Source of the DNA: Lysobacterales bacterium
GTDB lineage: Bacteria; Pseudomonadota; Gammaproteobacteria; Xanthomonadales; Xanthomonadaceae
Direction: 5' to 3'
Length of the DNA stretch: 64,000 nucleotides
NCBI GenBank assembly: GCA_016718605.1
Contig: JADKCY010000003.1
Location: 1,054,001-1,118,000 of the forward strand
Shown in pieces: positions 16,033-25,681 of the stretch. A program made the position numbers and the translations under genes. Every line of letters begins with the position of its first letter. The stretch's first letter is position 1. The notes beneath the pieces were generated by a model that saw only the letters and a list, made by a program, of their open reading frames with translations, was not told the DNA's origin and searched no databases.

Positions 16033-16686
16033 TCAAAGCACGAATTCAGGTTTGGGTTCCGCCCCGTACAGATAGGGCACATCGGTATCGAACAGGCTCT
16101 CGCGCTGCCAACCTGCAGCGGTACGGGTCAGCAGCACGGCTTCTTGCGCCGGGCTATCGCCCGTTATGACAAATAAACGACCGCCTTGCCGCACCCAGGA
16201 AGCAAAATGCGTCGGGAGCTCACACACTGCCGCCGTGATCACGACCACATCGAACTCGCGTCCGGGCTGGTAGGTAAAGGCATCCGCACATTCAACGCGC
16301 ACGTTGGTCAATCCCGTCGCCTCCAGTCGCTGCCTGGCACGTTCGACCAAATCTGCGTGACGTTCGATGCTGGTCACTGCGCGCGCCAACTGCGCCAGAC
16401 AAGCCGTCAGGAAAGCCGAGCCGGTGCCGACTTCAAGCACTTCGTCGGTTGCCTGCAACGCAATCGACTGCAAGACGCGCCCTTCGAGCACGGGTTTGAA
16501 CATGAATTCGCCGTGTTCCAACGGCAAAGCCACATCGGCGAAAGCCAACTTGCGGTGCCGCGCCGGCACGAAGTCTTCGCGCTTGAGGGTGGACAGCGTG
16601 TCAAGCACACGCGGATCCAGAACCTCCCAAGGGCGGATCTGCTGCTCAACCATGGCAAATCGTGCGTGTTCCATATCCAGTGGCAT
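16033..16686 (-). CDS. pcm: Protein-L-isoaspartate O-methyltransferase family protein
   Basis: About 217 residues from the ATG at 16686, preceded by AGGAAACTCCCC. The SAM-binding motif appears as EVLEVGTGSAFLTACLAQLA, with post-I VTSIERHADLVERARQRL and later FDVVVITAAVCELP. The family repairs isoaspartyl residues in aged proteins. The N-terminal MEHARFAMVEQQIRPWEVLD is typical of the proteobacterial subgroup that is encoded just before tolC. The classical PCMT motif (GTGSGYQ) is altered to GTGSAF, so activity on isoaspartate is likely but not certain. Confidence 0.9.
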   Translation of the reverse strand: MPLDMEHARFAMVEQQIRPWEVLDPRVLDTLSTLKREDFVPARHRKLAFADVALPLEHGEFMFKPVLEGRVLQSIALQATDEVLEVGTGSAFLTACLAQLARAVTSIERHADLVERARQRLEATGLTNVRVECADAFTYQPGREFDVVVITAAVCELPTHFASWVRQGGRLFVITGDSPAQEAVLLTRTAAGWQRESLFDTDVPYLYGAEPKPEFVL

Positions 16687-16842
16687 GGGGAGTTTCCTGA
16701 GGACTAGTCCGACAATGGACGCAAGGCCTTGATTGTAGTGCCATGCGGCAAGGCCGACCAATGCCGACTTGGGTCGCACACAGCATCGGTTCCCACCATG
16801 CGCCCGGTGTAGTGTCGGAAGTCACCGTGACGCTTGGCGGAT

Positions 16843-19800
16843 TCAGGCCTCACTGGGTTTGACCCGGAACCACGCGGCATACAAGGCGGGCAGGAACAGC
16901 AAGGTCAGTGCAGTCGCGACCAGCAATCCGCCCATGATGGCGACCGCCATGGGTCCAAAAAAGGCGCTGCGCGAGAGCGGAATCATCGCCAGAATCGCCG
17001 CCAGTGCGGTCAGCACGATCGGCCGGAAACGCCGGACGGTGGCATCAATGATGGCGTTCCACGGCGAAGATCCATCGCGGATGTCATGCTCGATCTGGTC
17101 CACCAGAATCACCGAATTGCGCATGATCATGCCGGCCAGTGCAATGGTGCCAAGCATCGCGACGAAACCAAACGGTCGACCCAACAAGAGCAGGAACAAG
17201 GTCACTCCGATCAAGCCGAGTGGGGCGGACAGAATGACGATGGCCGTCAGCGAGAAGCTGCGCAGTTGGATCATCAGCAACGTCATGACAACCACAAAAA
17301 ACAATGGCATGCCCGCCATGATGGACTTCTGTCCACGCGTCGAATCCTCGATGGTGCCGCCGATCTCCAACAGATAACCGGACGGCAGCGCAGCGCGCAC
17401 CGCGTCCAGCTTGGGCATCACTTCAGCAACCACCGAGGCGGGCTGTACCTGTCCATACACATCGGCGCGCACGGTGACGGTTGGCAGTCGATTGCGATGC
17501 CAGATGATGCCTTCCTCGAAGCCGTATTCCAAGCTCGCGATCTGCGACAGCGAGACGACTGCGCCACTTGCCGTAGGCACGGCCAGACTTCCCAACATCG
17601 AAAGACTGGCGCGCTCCTCCGCTGGGCCCCGCAGCGCAATCTGAATCAGGTCGTTGTCCTCGCGATAGGTGCTGACCGGGGTGCCGGACAATGAGCCTTG
17701 CAGGAATTGCGCAACATGTGCTGACGTGATCCCGAGCGCCCGGGCGCGCGCCTGGTCGATCGCCACGTGTACCACTTTGCTGGGTTCCTCCCAGTCCAAA
17801 TGCACGTTGCTGACGTGTGGATTGCTCATCAGCTCGGTCTGCACTTTGCGCGCCAAGCGCCGTACTTCGTCGATGTGCTCGCCAGACAGTCGCAATTGCA
17901 CCGGATAGCCCACCGGGGGACCATTTTCCAATCGGGTAATGCGCGAACGCACGTCCGGCAATGCTTCCGGCAGGGTCTCGATCAACCATTGCCGGATCGA
18001 TTCGCGGGTTTCGATGTCATGCGTTTCAACGACAAATTGCGCAAAGCTTGGCTGTGGCAACTGCTGATCCAAAGGCAGGAAAAAACGCGGTGAGCCTGTC
18101 CCCACATAAGCCACGTAACTTTCGATCCCGGGCTTGTCCTTCAGAAGCGCCTCAACCTTGCGTGCTTGGGCGTCGGTAGCCAGCAGCGATGCGCCTTCGG
18201 CAAGTTTGAGATCAATCATCAGCTCCAGCCTTGGCGAGGCCGGGAAGAACTGCTGGGGCACAAAACGGAACATCACGATCGAGAGCGCGAACATCGCCAC
18301 GGTGACGGTAATGACGGTTTTGCGATAGCGCACGCACCACTCGACAATATGCCGGAAACGCACATAGAAACCTGATCGATAAGGGTCGTGCGTACCCTGC
18401 GCGGTGCCGTGTTTTTCTGCATGCAAGCGCGCCAAGTCTGGCAACAGTTTGTCGCCGAGGTAGGGAACAAACACGACCGCAGCGATCCAAGAGACCAGCA
18501 GCGCCAGCGTCACCACCTGGAAGATGGAACGCGTGAACTCGCCGGTGCTGGATTGCGCTATGGCCAGCGGGATGAAGCCCGCCGCCGTGATCAGCGTGCC
18601 TGTCAGCATCGGGAAGGCCGTCGAGTTCCACGCAAACGCAGCTGCCTTCACGCGATCAAAGCCCTGTTCCATTTTGATCGCCATCATCTCGACCGCGATT
18701 ATGGCGTCGTCCACCAGCAACCCAAGCGCCAGCACCAACGCACCCAATGAAATCTTGTGCAGGCCGATATCGAGGTAGTACATGCCCGCAAAAGTCATTG
18801 CGAGCACCAGTGGGATCGATAGCGCAACCACCAGCCCGGTGCGAAAACCGAGCGAGAAAAAGCTCACGATCAGCACGATGATGACGGCTTCGGCCAAGAC
18901 GCGCACGAATTCGCCAACGGCGTTGCGGACGGCGCGCGGCTGGTCAGCGACCCGTCGTAATTCCATGCCCACCGGCAAGCTCGACTGCAGACGTGCAAAT
19001 TCCGCATCCAGCGCCTTGCCCAACTGAATGATGTCGCCGCCTTTGCGCATCGATACCGCGATGCCGATGGCGTCTTCGCCCATGAAGCGCATGCGCGGCT
19101 CGGGCGGATCGGAGAAGCCGCGAAACACCTCCGCCAAATCTGCAATCCGGAAATCGCGGTCAGCGATCCGCAACGGGAAGTTCCTGATATCGCTCAGCGA
19201 GGTGAAGCGGCCGGTGACGCGCAGGCGGATGCGGTCCGTTGCAGTTTCGAAAAAGCTCGCATCCACTACCGCATTCTGCGCATCCAACGCGGCCTGCACG
19301 GCTTCCAATGGCAGCCCCAAGGTTGCCAGCTTGGTGTTCGAGAGTTCGATCCAGATCTTTTCCTGCTGCACGCCGAGCAACTCGATCTTGCCAACGTCTT
19401 TGACGCGAGTAAGTTCAAGTTCGAGGCGTTCGGCGTAGTCCTTTAGCACGGCATAGTCAAAGCCTTCACCGGTCAACGCGTAGATGTTTCCGAAGGTGTC
19501 ACCGAACTCGTCATTGAAGAATGGCCCCTGGATACCCGTCGGCAAGGTCAGACGAATGTCGTTGATTTTCTTTCGTATTTGATAGAAAAGTTCAGGAAGC
19601 TCGCTTGAGCGCATGGCGTCACGCGCCGCAAACATCACCATCGATTCGCCCGGCCGCGAATACGAGCGGATGAACTCGTAGCTGCCGGTTTCCATCAACT
19701 TCTTCTCGACCCGGTCGGTGATTTGCCGACCAACTTCTTCCGCGCTGGCACCTGGCCAGAGGGTGCGAACCACCATGACCTTGAAGGTGAACGGCGGATC

Positions 19801-19917
19801 TTCGTTCTGGCCCAATCGCTGGTAGGAAACGATCCCCAGCACCGCCAGCAGCAGCATGCTGTAGAGCACCAGACTACGATTGCGTAGTGCCCACTCGGAG
19901 AGATTCAGACCTGCCAT
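16843..19917 (-). CDS. RND efflux transporter, inner-membrane subunit
   Basis: A 1024-residue pump with the two-fold RND layout: TM1 at about 12-32, a periplasmic loop, TM2-6 near 330-480, TM7, a second loop and TM8-12. The proton-relay pair of aspartates sits in ALGLLVDDAIIAVEMM. The N-terminal ...QRLGQNEDPPFTFKVMVV with LWPGASAEEVGRQITDRVEKKL marks the proteobacterial HAE1/AcrB-like subgroup that exports drugs, lipophilic compounds or envelope lipids. The adaptor gene ends three bases before its ATG at 19917, so they are co-transcribed. Probably assembled with the TolC-like protein at 14.6 kb. Regulated, by position, by the divergent TetR repressor. Confidence 0.95.
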   Translation of the reverse strand: MAGLNLSEWALRNRSLVLYSMLLLAVLGIVSYQRLGQNEDPPFTFKVMVVRTLWPGASAEEVGRQITDRVEKKLMETGSYEFIRSYSRPGESMVMFAARDAMRSSELPELFYQIRKKINDIRLTLPTGIQGPFFNDEFGDTFGNIYALTGEGFDYAVLKDYAERLELELTRVKDVGKIELLGVQQEKIWIELSNTKLATLGLPLEAVQAALDAQNAVVDASFFETATDRIRLRVTGRFTSLSDIRNFPLRIADRDFRIADLAEVFRGFSDPPEPRMRFMGEDAIGIAVSMRKGGDIIQLGKALDAEFARLQSSLPVGMELRRVADQPRAVRNAVGEFVRVLAEAVIIVLIVSFFSLGFRTGLVVALSIPLVLAMTFAGMYYLDIGLHKISLGALVLALGLLVDDAIIAVEMMAIKMEQGFDRVKAAAFAWNSTAFPMLTGTLITAAGFIPLAIAQSSTGEFTRSIFQVVTLALLVSWIAAVVFVPYLGDKLLPDLARLHAEKHGTAQGTHDPYRSGFYVRFRHIVEWCVRYRKTVITVTVAMFALSIVMFRFVPQQFFPASPRLELMIDLKLAEGASLLATDAQARKVEALLKDKPGIESYVAYVGTGSPRFFLPLDQQLPQPSFAQFVVETHDIETRESIRQWLIETLPEALPDVRSRITRLENGPPVGYPVQLRLSGEHIDEVRRLARKVQTELMSNPHVSNVHLDWEEPSKVVHVAIDQARARALGITSAHVAQFLQGSLSGTPVSTYREDNDLIQIALRGPAEERASLSMLGSLAVPTASGAVVSLSQIASLEYGFEEGIIWHRNRLPTVTVRADVYGQVQPASVVAEVMPKLDAVRAALPSGYLLEIGGTIEDSTRGQKSIMAGMPLFFVVVMTLLMIQLRSFSLTAIVILSAPLGLIGVTLFLLLLGRPFGFVAMLGTIALAGMIMRNSVILVDQIEHDIRDGSSPWNAIIDATVRRFRPIVLTALAAILAMIPLSRSAFFGPMAVAIMGGLLVATALTLLFLPALYAAWFRVKPSEA

Positions 19918-19920
19918 GGC

Positions 19921-21033
19921 TCAACCGCCCTGCGTCGCGGTGCGCAGCTGCACTGCACGATTGTCGCGATCAACTGCGCGAACCGTTTGACCTTCATGGA
20001 GCAGGTGTACGCCGCCGGCAACCACCCAATCGGCACTGGTCACACCGTTCAGTACCGGAACATCGGTCTCGGTCATCGCACCGAGCGTCACGACACGCTT
20101 CTGCAACTGTGCGTTTTCGGGCTGAATCACCCAGACAAAGGCCTCACCCGCATCGGCGTTGATGGCCGACAATGGCAATGCCAGTTGCGTCCCTTCGCCT
20201 GTTCCAATGAAAACTCGGGCGCTGCCGCCGAGTTCTATGTTCTCGACGGTTGCATCAATCTGAATTCGCGCGGCAAAGGTGCGGGATGCGGCGTCGGCGG
20301 TCGGGGAGAGTTCGCGAATACTGCCGTTTTGCGGCTGCTCCGGCTGTGACCACAACATGACACGCACCAACTGACCGACGGCGTGTTTGGCTGCATCGCG
20401 CTCGGGGATGCTGATCGCCACTTCGCGCTCACCATCCTGCGCGAGCACAAACGCTGCCTGCCCCGCAGTGACCACCTGCCCGGCTTCGATCAAGCGTTTC
20501 GCAATCACGCCATCCGCCGGCGCCCGAAGTTCACTGTAGGCCGCTTGGTTGGCGCTGACGTTGCGCTGCGCACGTGCGGCTTCCAGCTGCGCTTTGGCCG
20601 CTTGCATCCGTGTATTGACCTGGTCGAACTGGGATTTGCTGATCAACTGCCGATCAAGCAAGTTGGCATACCGTGTTTGCTCTGCCTGCGCCAGAGCGAG
20701 ATCGGCTTCGGCAGCGGCAAGCTGCGCGCTGGCGGCGTCGACCTGTAAACGGAGATCCTCAGGATCCAAGGTCGCGAGGACTTGTCCTGCGGTCACGCGA
20801 TCACCGCTATCAACCCGTCGCGTGGCCACTTTGCCTGCCACTCGAAAAGCCAGCGTGGGCTCGTAGCGCGCATGGATTTCCCCGGCAAACGAATCGAATC
20901 GGCTGGCGGCGACCTGCGGCTGCACAGCCAGCACAGGACGAACCACCTCGGTCGGTTCCGGTGCACTGCCACACGCCGTCAGCAAAATGCCCAGTGGCAA
21001 ACACAGCCAACCCGTTCGAAAGGCGAAATTCAT
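19921..21033 (-). CDS. RND efflux periplasmic adaptor (membrane fusion lipoprotein)
   Basis: A 370-residue adaptor. ATG at 21033 follows TTGGAGCTGAC. The lipobox LLTAC places the modified Cys at residue 21. The body has the adaptor order: lipoyl half-motifs (FRVAGKVATRRVDSGDRVTAGQVLATLD ... LRAPADGVIAKRLIEAGQVVTAGQ) flanking a coiled-coil hairpin rich in Ala/Gln (residues about 95-160), then beta-barrel and membrane-proximal domains. It bridges the RND pump to a TolC-type channel. First gene of the pump operon; the operator-like palindrome at 21104-21128 is about 70 bases upstream. Confidence 0.95.
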   Translation of the reverse strand: MNFAFRTGWLCLPLGILLTACGSAPEPTEVVRPVLAVQPQVAASRFDSFAGEIHARYEPTLAFRVAGKVATRRVDSGDRVTAGQVLATLDPEDLRLQVDAASAQLAAAEADLALAQAEQTRYANLLDRQLISKSQFDQVNTRMQAAKAQLEAARAQRNVSANQAAYSELRAPADGVIAKRLIEAGQVVTAGQAAFVLAQDGEREVAISIPERDAAKHAVGQLVRVMLWSQPEQPQNGSIRELSPTADAASRTFAARIQIDATVENIELGGSARVFIGTGEGTQLALPLSAINADAGEAFVWVIQPENAQLQKRVVTLGAMTETDVPVLNGVTSADWVVAGGVHLLHEGQTVRAVDRDNRAVQLRTATQGG

Positions 21034-21103
21034 GTCAGCTCCAATGACGTTGGGCAGGTCTAACCTGCGTATTCACGAGGTGTCGGGCTCGCAGCTTAGA
21101 ATT

Positions 21104-21128
21104 AAAATACCAGTCGGTCTAGTATTTT
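21104..21128. promoter_or_regulatory. Palindromic operator between the pump operon and its TetR gene
   Basis: AAAATAC (21104-21110) and GTATTTT (21122-21128) are perfect inverted repeats around an 11-base centre containing CAGTCGGTCT. AT-rich arms with a central ACCAGTCGGT-like core are typical of TetR-family efflux repressors. It lies 28 bases before the tetR ATG and could overlap promoters of both divergent genes. Confidence 0.75.
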
Positions 21129-21156
21129 ATTTGACATCACGATTACACTTGCCCGC

Positions 21157-21792
21157 ATGCCCAAGCCCGCTCCCCGCCAAGGCCCAGGTCGCCCCAAAGA
21201 CCTCGACAAACGCGCCGCCGTTTTGACTGCTGCCAAGACCCTGTTTGCGCAGCGGGGCTTTGACAGCGTCAGCATGGAAGCTATCGCCACGGCGGCAGGC
21301 GTGTCCAAGCTCACGGTCTACAGCCATTTCACCGACAAGGACACCTTGTTTCAGGCCGCAGTGCGCTCAAAATGCGAAGAAGCCTTGCCCGAGTCAGTGT
21401 TCGATGTCTCTTTGCGAGGTGATGTTCGGGAGCGCCTGCGCGCCATCGCACGGGGATTTCATCAACTGGTCATGAGCGACGAATCATTGGGACTGCACCG
21501 GTTGCTGATCGCTCAAGGAGCCAGCAACACCAAACTGGTGGAGTTGTTCTATGACAGTGGTCCGCGTCGCGTGATCAGTGCCTTTCAGACTTTTCTGCAG
21601 GGCGCGCAGCAGAGTGGTGAGTTGGATATTCCCGACCCCGCTCGCGCAGCAAGTCACTTCTTCTGCCTGCTCAAGGGCGAAGGCCATATGCTGCAACTGC
21701 TGGGTTGCCCACTCTGCGTTACCAGTTGCGATCCACAACAGCACATCGACTCGGTGCTGGAACTGTTCTTGCGTGCGTACCTGCCGCGCTGA
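21157..21792 (+). CDS. TetR/AcrR-family transcriptional repressor
   Basis: A 211-residue regulator. The N-terminal DNA-binding domain covers about residues 14-62 (KRAAVLTAAKTLFAQRGFDSVSMEAIATAAGVSKLTVYSHFTDKD). The C-terminal ligand domain begins with LFQAAVRSKCEEALPE and contains the AefR-like pattern HRLLIAQGASNTKLVELFYDSGPRRV and SHFFCLLKGEGHMLQLLG. Divergent from the adaptor-pump genes, it very probably represses them and itself through the palindrome at 21104-21128; the inducer is unknown. Leader before the ATG is only 28 bases past the operator. Confidence 0.93.
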   Translation: MPKPAPRQGPGRPKDLDKRAAVLTAAKTLFAQRGFDSVSMEAIATAAGVSKLTVYSHFTDKDTLFQAAVRSKCEEALPESVFDVSLRGDVRERLRAIARGFHQLVMSDESLGLHRLLIAQGASNTKLVELFYDSGPRRVISAFQTFLQGAQQSGELDIPDPARAASHFFCLLKGEGHMLQLLGCPLCVTSCDPQQHIDSVLELFLRAYLPR

Positions 21793-21849
21793 ACCCGCCA
21801 TCTGACGCGCTACACTCACATCCCGCTTCGTCTTGAGCGACCGAGTGAC

Positions 21850-22392
21850 ATGAGCACCGGCCAAGTACCTGAAAATGCCTTGCAGCCCGAGGTCTATGAG
21901 CGATTGCACCAGTTGGCGCACCGATATCTGGGTGGTCAGAGCGGGCATACGCTGAACACGACGGCGCTCGTTCATGAGGCCTACCTGAACTTGCAACGGA
22001 TGGATCCGGAGCACCCCATCTGGCGGGACCGCGCACATTTCCTTGGCTATGCCGCCACCGCGATGCGCCACATCGTGATCGACCACGCGCGGCGCCGCAA
22101 TGCGCATAAACGGCGCGGAGATCTGGTGCCCCTGGACTGGATCGCCGAAGCTCACGAGGGCATTGCGATTGACTCGATGGCAGGGGAGTTGATTGCGCTC
22201 GACAGCGCGTTGAGCCAACTCGAGACACTGGAGCCCCGGCTTGCGCGCGTGGTTGAGTTGCGCTTTTTCGCTGGCCTTTCGGTAGAGGATGCGGCCGAGG
22301 CACTGGCCATCCATCCGCGCAGCGTCGTGCGCGACTGGCACAAGGCACGCCTGTTGCTGCATCACGCACTCTCTGCGCAGGACGGCCCATGA
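21850..22392 (+). CDS. ECF-family RNA polymerase sigma factor
   Basis: A 180-residue sigma factor of the subgroup often annotated as ECF sigma-70, TIGR02999-like. Region 2 reads LNTTALVHEAYLNLQRMDPEHPIWRDRAHFLGYAATAMRHIVIDHARRR; region 4 reads LEPRLARVVELRFFAGLSVEDAAEALAIHPRSVVRDWHKARLLL. No anti-sigma gene follows. Instead the next gene is a membrane Ser/Thr kinase whose start overlaps its stop (ATGA at 22389-22392), the usual pairing for this ECF group, where activity is thought to be set by phosphorylation or by the partner kinase. Confidence 0.92.
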   Translation: MSTGQVPENALQPEVYERLHQLAHRYLGGQSGHTLNTTALVHEAYLNLQRMDPEHPIWRDRAHFLGYAATAMRHIVIDHARRRNAHKRRGDLVPLDWIAEAHEGIAIDSMAGELIALDSALSQLETLEPRLARVVELRFFAGLSVEDAAEALAIHPRSVVRDWHKARLLLHHALSAQDGP

Positions 22393-25292
22393 CACCCTCG
22401 GAAGTGCAGTCACGCTGGTTGGAACTCAGTCCGTTTCTGGACCAACTCCTCGATCTGGAAGAACCTGCACGCACACATGCACTTTCGCAGATCGCGGATG
22501 TGGAACTGCGTCTCGCGTTGACAGAGTTGCTGGCCGCTCAACCGTCCAAGGGTTTGCTCGACTGCAGCCCGGAACAGGTTGCCGCAGTCATTGCGCAAGC
22601 GCCCAGTTCAATGAGCGCCGAGGACGTGGTTGGCCCCTATCGCCTGTTGCGACTGATCGGCGAAGGCGGCAGCGGCAGCGTCTACCTCGCCGAGCGCACG
22701 CATGACGGTTTCAGCCAGAACGTCGCACTCAAGTTGTTACGCGTCGGCGTGCGTGATCCACTCGAGAAAGCCCGATTCCAACGCGAACAACGCATCCTCG
22801 CGCGGCTCGAGCACCCGCATATCGCGCGGCTGCTGGATGCCGGCATCAGCGATGACGGCGTGCCATGGTTTGCCATGGAGTACGTTGACGGCGCACCGCT
22901 ATTGACCTGGTGCAACGAGCAAAAACTCGACGTCACGGCACGCATCGCGCTGTTTCTGCGCGTGTGTTCGGCGGTTGACGCCGCACACCGTGCCTTGATC
23001 GTGCACCGCGACCTCAAGCCCGCCAACATCCTGGTGTCACGCGAAGGCGAGCCAAAATTGCTGGACTTCGGTATCGCAAAACTGCTTGATGATTCCGAGC
23101 GCATCGATGAGACCCGCACCGCACTTCGGCGCCTAACGCCCGCCTATGCCGCGCCAGAACAGTTCGAGGGCCATGCCATCACGACTGCAACCGACGTCCA
23201 TGCATTGGGCGTCGTGTTGCACGAACTACTGACAGGTCTGCGACCTGAACGTCGCGAGGACGGCAGTTTGCGCCAACCTTCCGCCCAGTTGGCCGCGCGA
23301 TCTGACCGTGACCTGTTGGCTGCGCAACGCCGCTGTGCCTCGCGTCCATTGGTGATGGCCCTGCGAGGCGATTTGGATGTCTTGCTGGAGACCGCTCTGG
23401 CGCAACGACCTGAAGACCGCTATCCGAGTGTCGCTGCCTTGGTCGATGACCTGAATCGCCACCAGAGCCAACGCCCGCTAAGGGCGCGGCGGGCAGGTAT
23501 CGGGTATCGAATGGGTCGCTTTGTTCGCCGCCACCGCGTTGGGGTGATCGCCGTGGTGTTGCTGCTGATCAGTGTCAGCACCGGCGTGCTGTCGACCATT
23601 CGCGAAGCGGAGCGCGCGCAACTGGCCGCCAACGAGGCGCAACGACAAGCCTTGCGCGCTGAGTCCGTGCGCAATCTGATTCTTGACCTGTTCTCTGGCA
23701 TCACACCCGATGAAAGTCGAGGTCGTGACATCAGCGCGCGGGAGTTGCTACAGCGCGGTGAAATTCGCTTGCTGGAAACGCTCGCAACGACGCCGGAACT
23801 GGGCAGCGAGTTGCTGGTTGCGCTGGCCTCGGCTTGGCGCCAGCTGGGTTCGCTGGAACATGCGGACGAACTCGCCCAGCGCGCACTTGATTTAGCCAAG
23901 GATGACGACATGACCGCCGCCGCTCAGCTGGAGCGCGGACGCACGCTGCGCGAATTGGGTCAACTTGACGCCGCCGAACTGGCCTTCCGCGCAGCACTCA
24001 CCGCAGAGCGCATCGAGACCCGCACATTGGCGCGTGCGCAATTGGCTGAGATGCTCGCGGAGCGGGGCGACAAACCTGCCGCGTTGGCTTTACTCACTGA
24101 GGCAGAGCACGAACCGCGCATCGCCGATCCGCTGTTGCGTCTGCGCAATGAAGCCGCACTCAGCACGGTGCGCTTCATGGGCGGAGACGTCGGCGGTGCA
24201 GAATCGCAACTGCGTGCGACCCTGCAGGATGCCGAGACTTGGCTGCCTGCTGAACACACCGAGCTTGCCCGTGTACTCAACGACCTCGCAGTGGTTCGCC
24301 TGCAACAAGGCGAAGCCAATGAAGCCGCGCAACTATTGGAGCGTGCGCTGGCGATGCGCATCCGACTGCTCGGCGAGAATCATCCAGACGTAGCGCGATC
24401 ACGTTATGAGCTGGCTGGTGCCTTGCAGCGATTGGGCCGGCCCGCAGAGGCCAAGCCCTTGTTCCAATCGGCTCTGACGCTGCAACGTGACTTGCTCGGC
24501 CCCACCCATCCCGATGTTGCGCGCAGCCTCAACAGCCTCGCGATCGTGACCCAGACATTGGGCGATATGCCGGGCGCCATGCTGGGCTTGCGCGAGGCGC
24601 TGGATGCCGCGCGCGCCGCCTTCGGTACCCGCCACCCGACCGTCGCCGCAATCCTTGGCAACTTGGCCGTCCTTGAGCGAGCACTGGGTCATCTCGACGT
24701 CGCGGAAACGCATCAACGTGAAGCCTTGGAAATGACGATCGCACTATCCGGTGCGGATCATTTTCTAACCGGCGTCAGTCGCGCCAGTCTTGCCATGTTG
24801 CTCAGCGAGAAGGGCGATCTCAGCGGATCGCGGGCGGAATTCGAAACCGCACTGCAAGTTATCGAAGCCAAGGTTGGCAGCGATCATCCCGACCTTGCAC
24901 TCTGGCGCGCGGCCTACGCGGACACGTTGTTTGATCTCGGCGACGTGGAGAATGCACAACGTAGCGCCGATGAAGCACTCCGGATTGGTCGCGCCAAACT
25001 CGCTTCGACCGATCCGCGTCTGGGTCGAATTGGCCTTAGCGCCCTGAGGATTGGCGTGTTGCAAGGTGATTGCAGCGGACTGGCCGCGATTCAATCCGAA
25101 CTGACCGAGCAACTCGCTCGCGGCGGCGGCGGCATGCGTGCTGATCGCGCCTCGCTCGCCCTGTTACGCATGATCTGCGATCGTCGCGGCCACCGTGACC
25201 CCGCGGAAGCACGGCAGCTTGCCGAGCAGGAACTGGTCGGTCTGATCTATCAACCGCGTCGTCTCCGCCAATTGCTGCAAAATCCCGGCTAA
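22389..25292 (+). CDS. Membrane Ser/Thr protein kinase with C-terminal TPR-like repeats
   Basis: A 967-residue kinase. Domains: N-terminal linker 1-80; Hanks-type kinase about 83-360 with glycine loop GEGGSGSV (91-98), catalytic Lys115, HRDLKPAN (206-213), DFG (226-228) and APEQ (255-258); one membrane segment about 384-403; then an extracytoplasmic region of about 560 residues built from alpha-helical repeats (LERALAMRIRLLGENHPDVARS, LFQSALTLQRDLLGPTHPDVARS, LREALDAARAAFGTRHPTVAAI), a TPR-like array of the kinesin-light-chain type. All catalytic residues are present, so it should be active. It is translationally coupled to the ECF sigma factor, its probable target or partner. The ligand sensed by the repeat region is unknown. 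Confidence 0.93.
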   Translation: MTPSEVQSRWLELSPFLDQLLDLEEPARTHALSQIADVELRLALTELLAAQPSKGLLDCSPEQVAAVIAQAPSSMSAEDVVGPYRLLRLIGEGGSGSVYLAERTHDGFSQNVALKLLRVGVRDPLEKARFQREQRILARLEHPHIARLLDAGISDDGVPWFAMEYVDGAPLLTWCNEQKLDVTARIALFLRVCSAVDAAHRALIVHRDLKPANILVSREGEPKLLDFGIAKLLDDSERIDETRTALRRLTPAYAAPEQFEGHAITTATDVHALGVVLHELLTGLRPERREDGSLRQPSAQLAARSDRDLLAAQRRCASRPLVMALRGDLDVLLETALAQRPEDRYPSVAALVDDLNRHQSQRPLRARRAGIGYRMGRFVRRHRVGVIAVVLLLISVSTGVLSTIREAERAQLAANEAQRQALRAESVRNLILDLFSGITPDESRGRDISARELLQRGEIRLLETLATTPELGSELLVALASAWRQLGSLEHADELAQRALDLAKDDDMTAAAQLERGRTLRELGQLDAAELAFRAALTAERIETRTLARAQLAEMLAERGDKPAALALLTEAEHEPRIADPLLRLRNEAALSTVRFMGGDVGGAESQLRATLQDAETWLPAEHTELARVLNDLAVVRLQQGEANEAAQLLERALAMRIRLLGENHPDVARSRYELAGALQRLGRPAEAKPLFQSALTLQRDLLGPTHPDVARSLNSLAIVTQTLGDMPGAMLGLREALDAARAAFGTRHPTVAAILGNLAVLERALGHLDVAETHQREALEMTIALSGADHFLTGVSRASLAMLLSEKGDLSGSRAEFETALQVIEAKVGSDHPDLALWRAAYADTLFDLGDVENAQRSADEALRIGRAKLASTDPRLGRIGLSALRIGVLQGDCSGLAAIQSELTEQLARGGGGMRADRASLALLRMICDRRGHRDPAEARQLAEQELVGLIYQPRRLRQLLQNPG

Positions 25293-25303
25293 GGAGTGCC
25301 ACC

Positions 25304-25681
25304 ATGACCGATGCACCAAACGCTACCACGGATGAACTCCCTTGGCTGCGCCTTCGTGTGATGCTGGGCGACGGTGCCTACATGGGACCAGGACGTGCCG
25401 ATCTGCTGCAAGGCATTGCTGAAACCGGCTCCATTGCTGCGGCCGGTCGTCGAATGAGCATGAGCTATCGACGCGCCTGGTTGCTGGTTGAAGCACTGCA
25501 TCAGGACTTCGGTTCGCCGATGGTGACCACGGCGATCGGCGGCAGGCGCGGCGGTGGTGCGCAACTGACGCCATTGGGCGAAGCGGTGCTGCAGGGCTAC
25601 CGCCAGATCGTCGCTCGTTGCCAAACAGCGGCAGAAACCGAGATGCAGGCCTTGGCCGCGCTGCGCCAAAACGCCGTCTGA
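25304..25681 (+). CDS. ModE-like winged-helix regulator without molybdate domain
   Basis: A 125-residue protein equal to the N-terminal DNA-binding half of ModE: LRLRVMLGDGAYMGPGRADLLQGIAETGSIAAAGRRMSMSYRRAWLLVEALHQDFGSPMV, then GGRRGGGAQLTPLGEAVLQGYRQI. The C-terminal MOP/TOBE molybdate-binding domains of full-length ModE are absent, as in many short homologs. The ATG follows AAGGAG, which begins in the stop codon of the kinase gene, 11 bases upstream, so it is probably in the same transcript as the sigma factor and kinase. No molybdate transport or cofactor gene is adjacent, so a metal role is only a family inference. Confidence 0.9.
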   Translation: MTDAPNATTDELPWLRLRVMLGDGAYMGPGRADLLQGIAETGSIAAAGRRMSMSYRRAWLLVEALHQDFGSPMVTTAIGGRRGGGAQLTPLGEAVLQGYRQIVARCQTAAETEMQALAALRQNAV

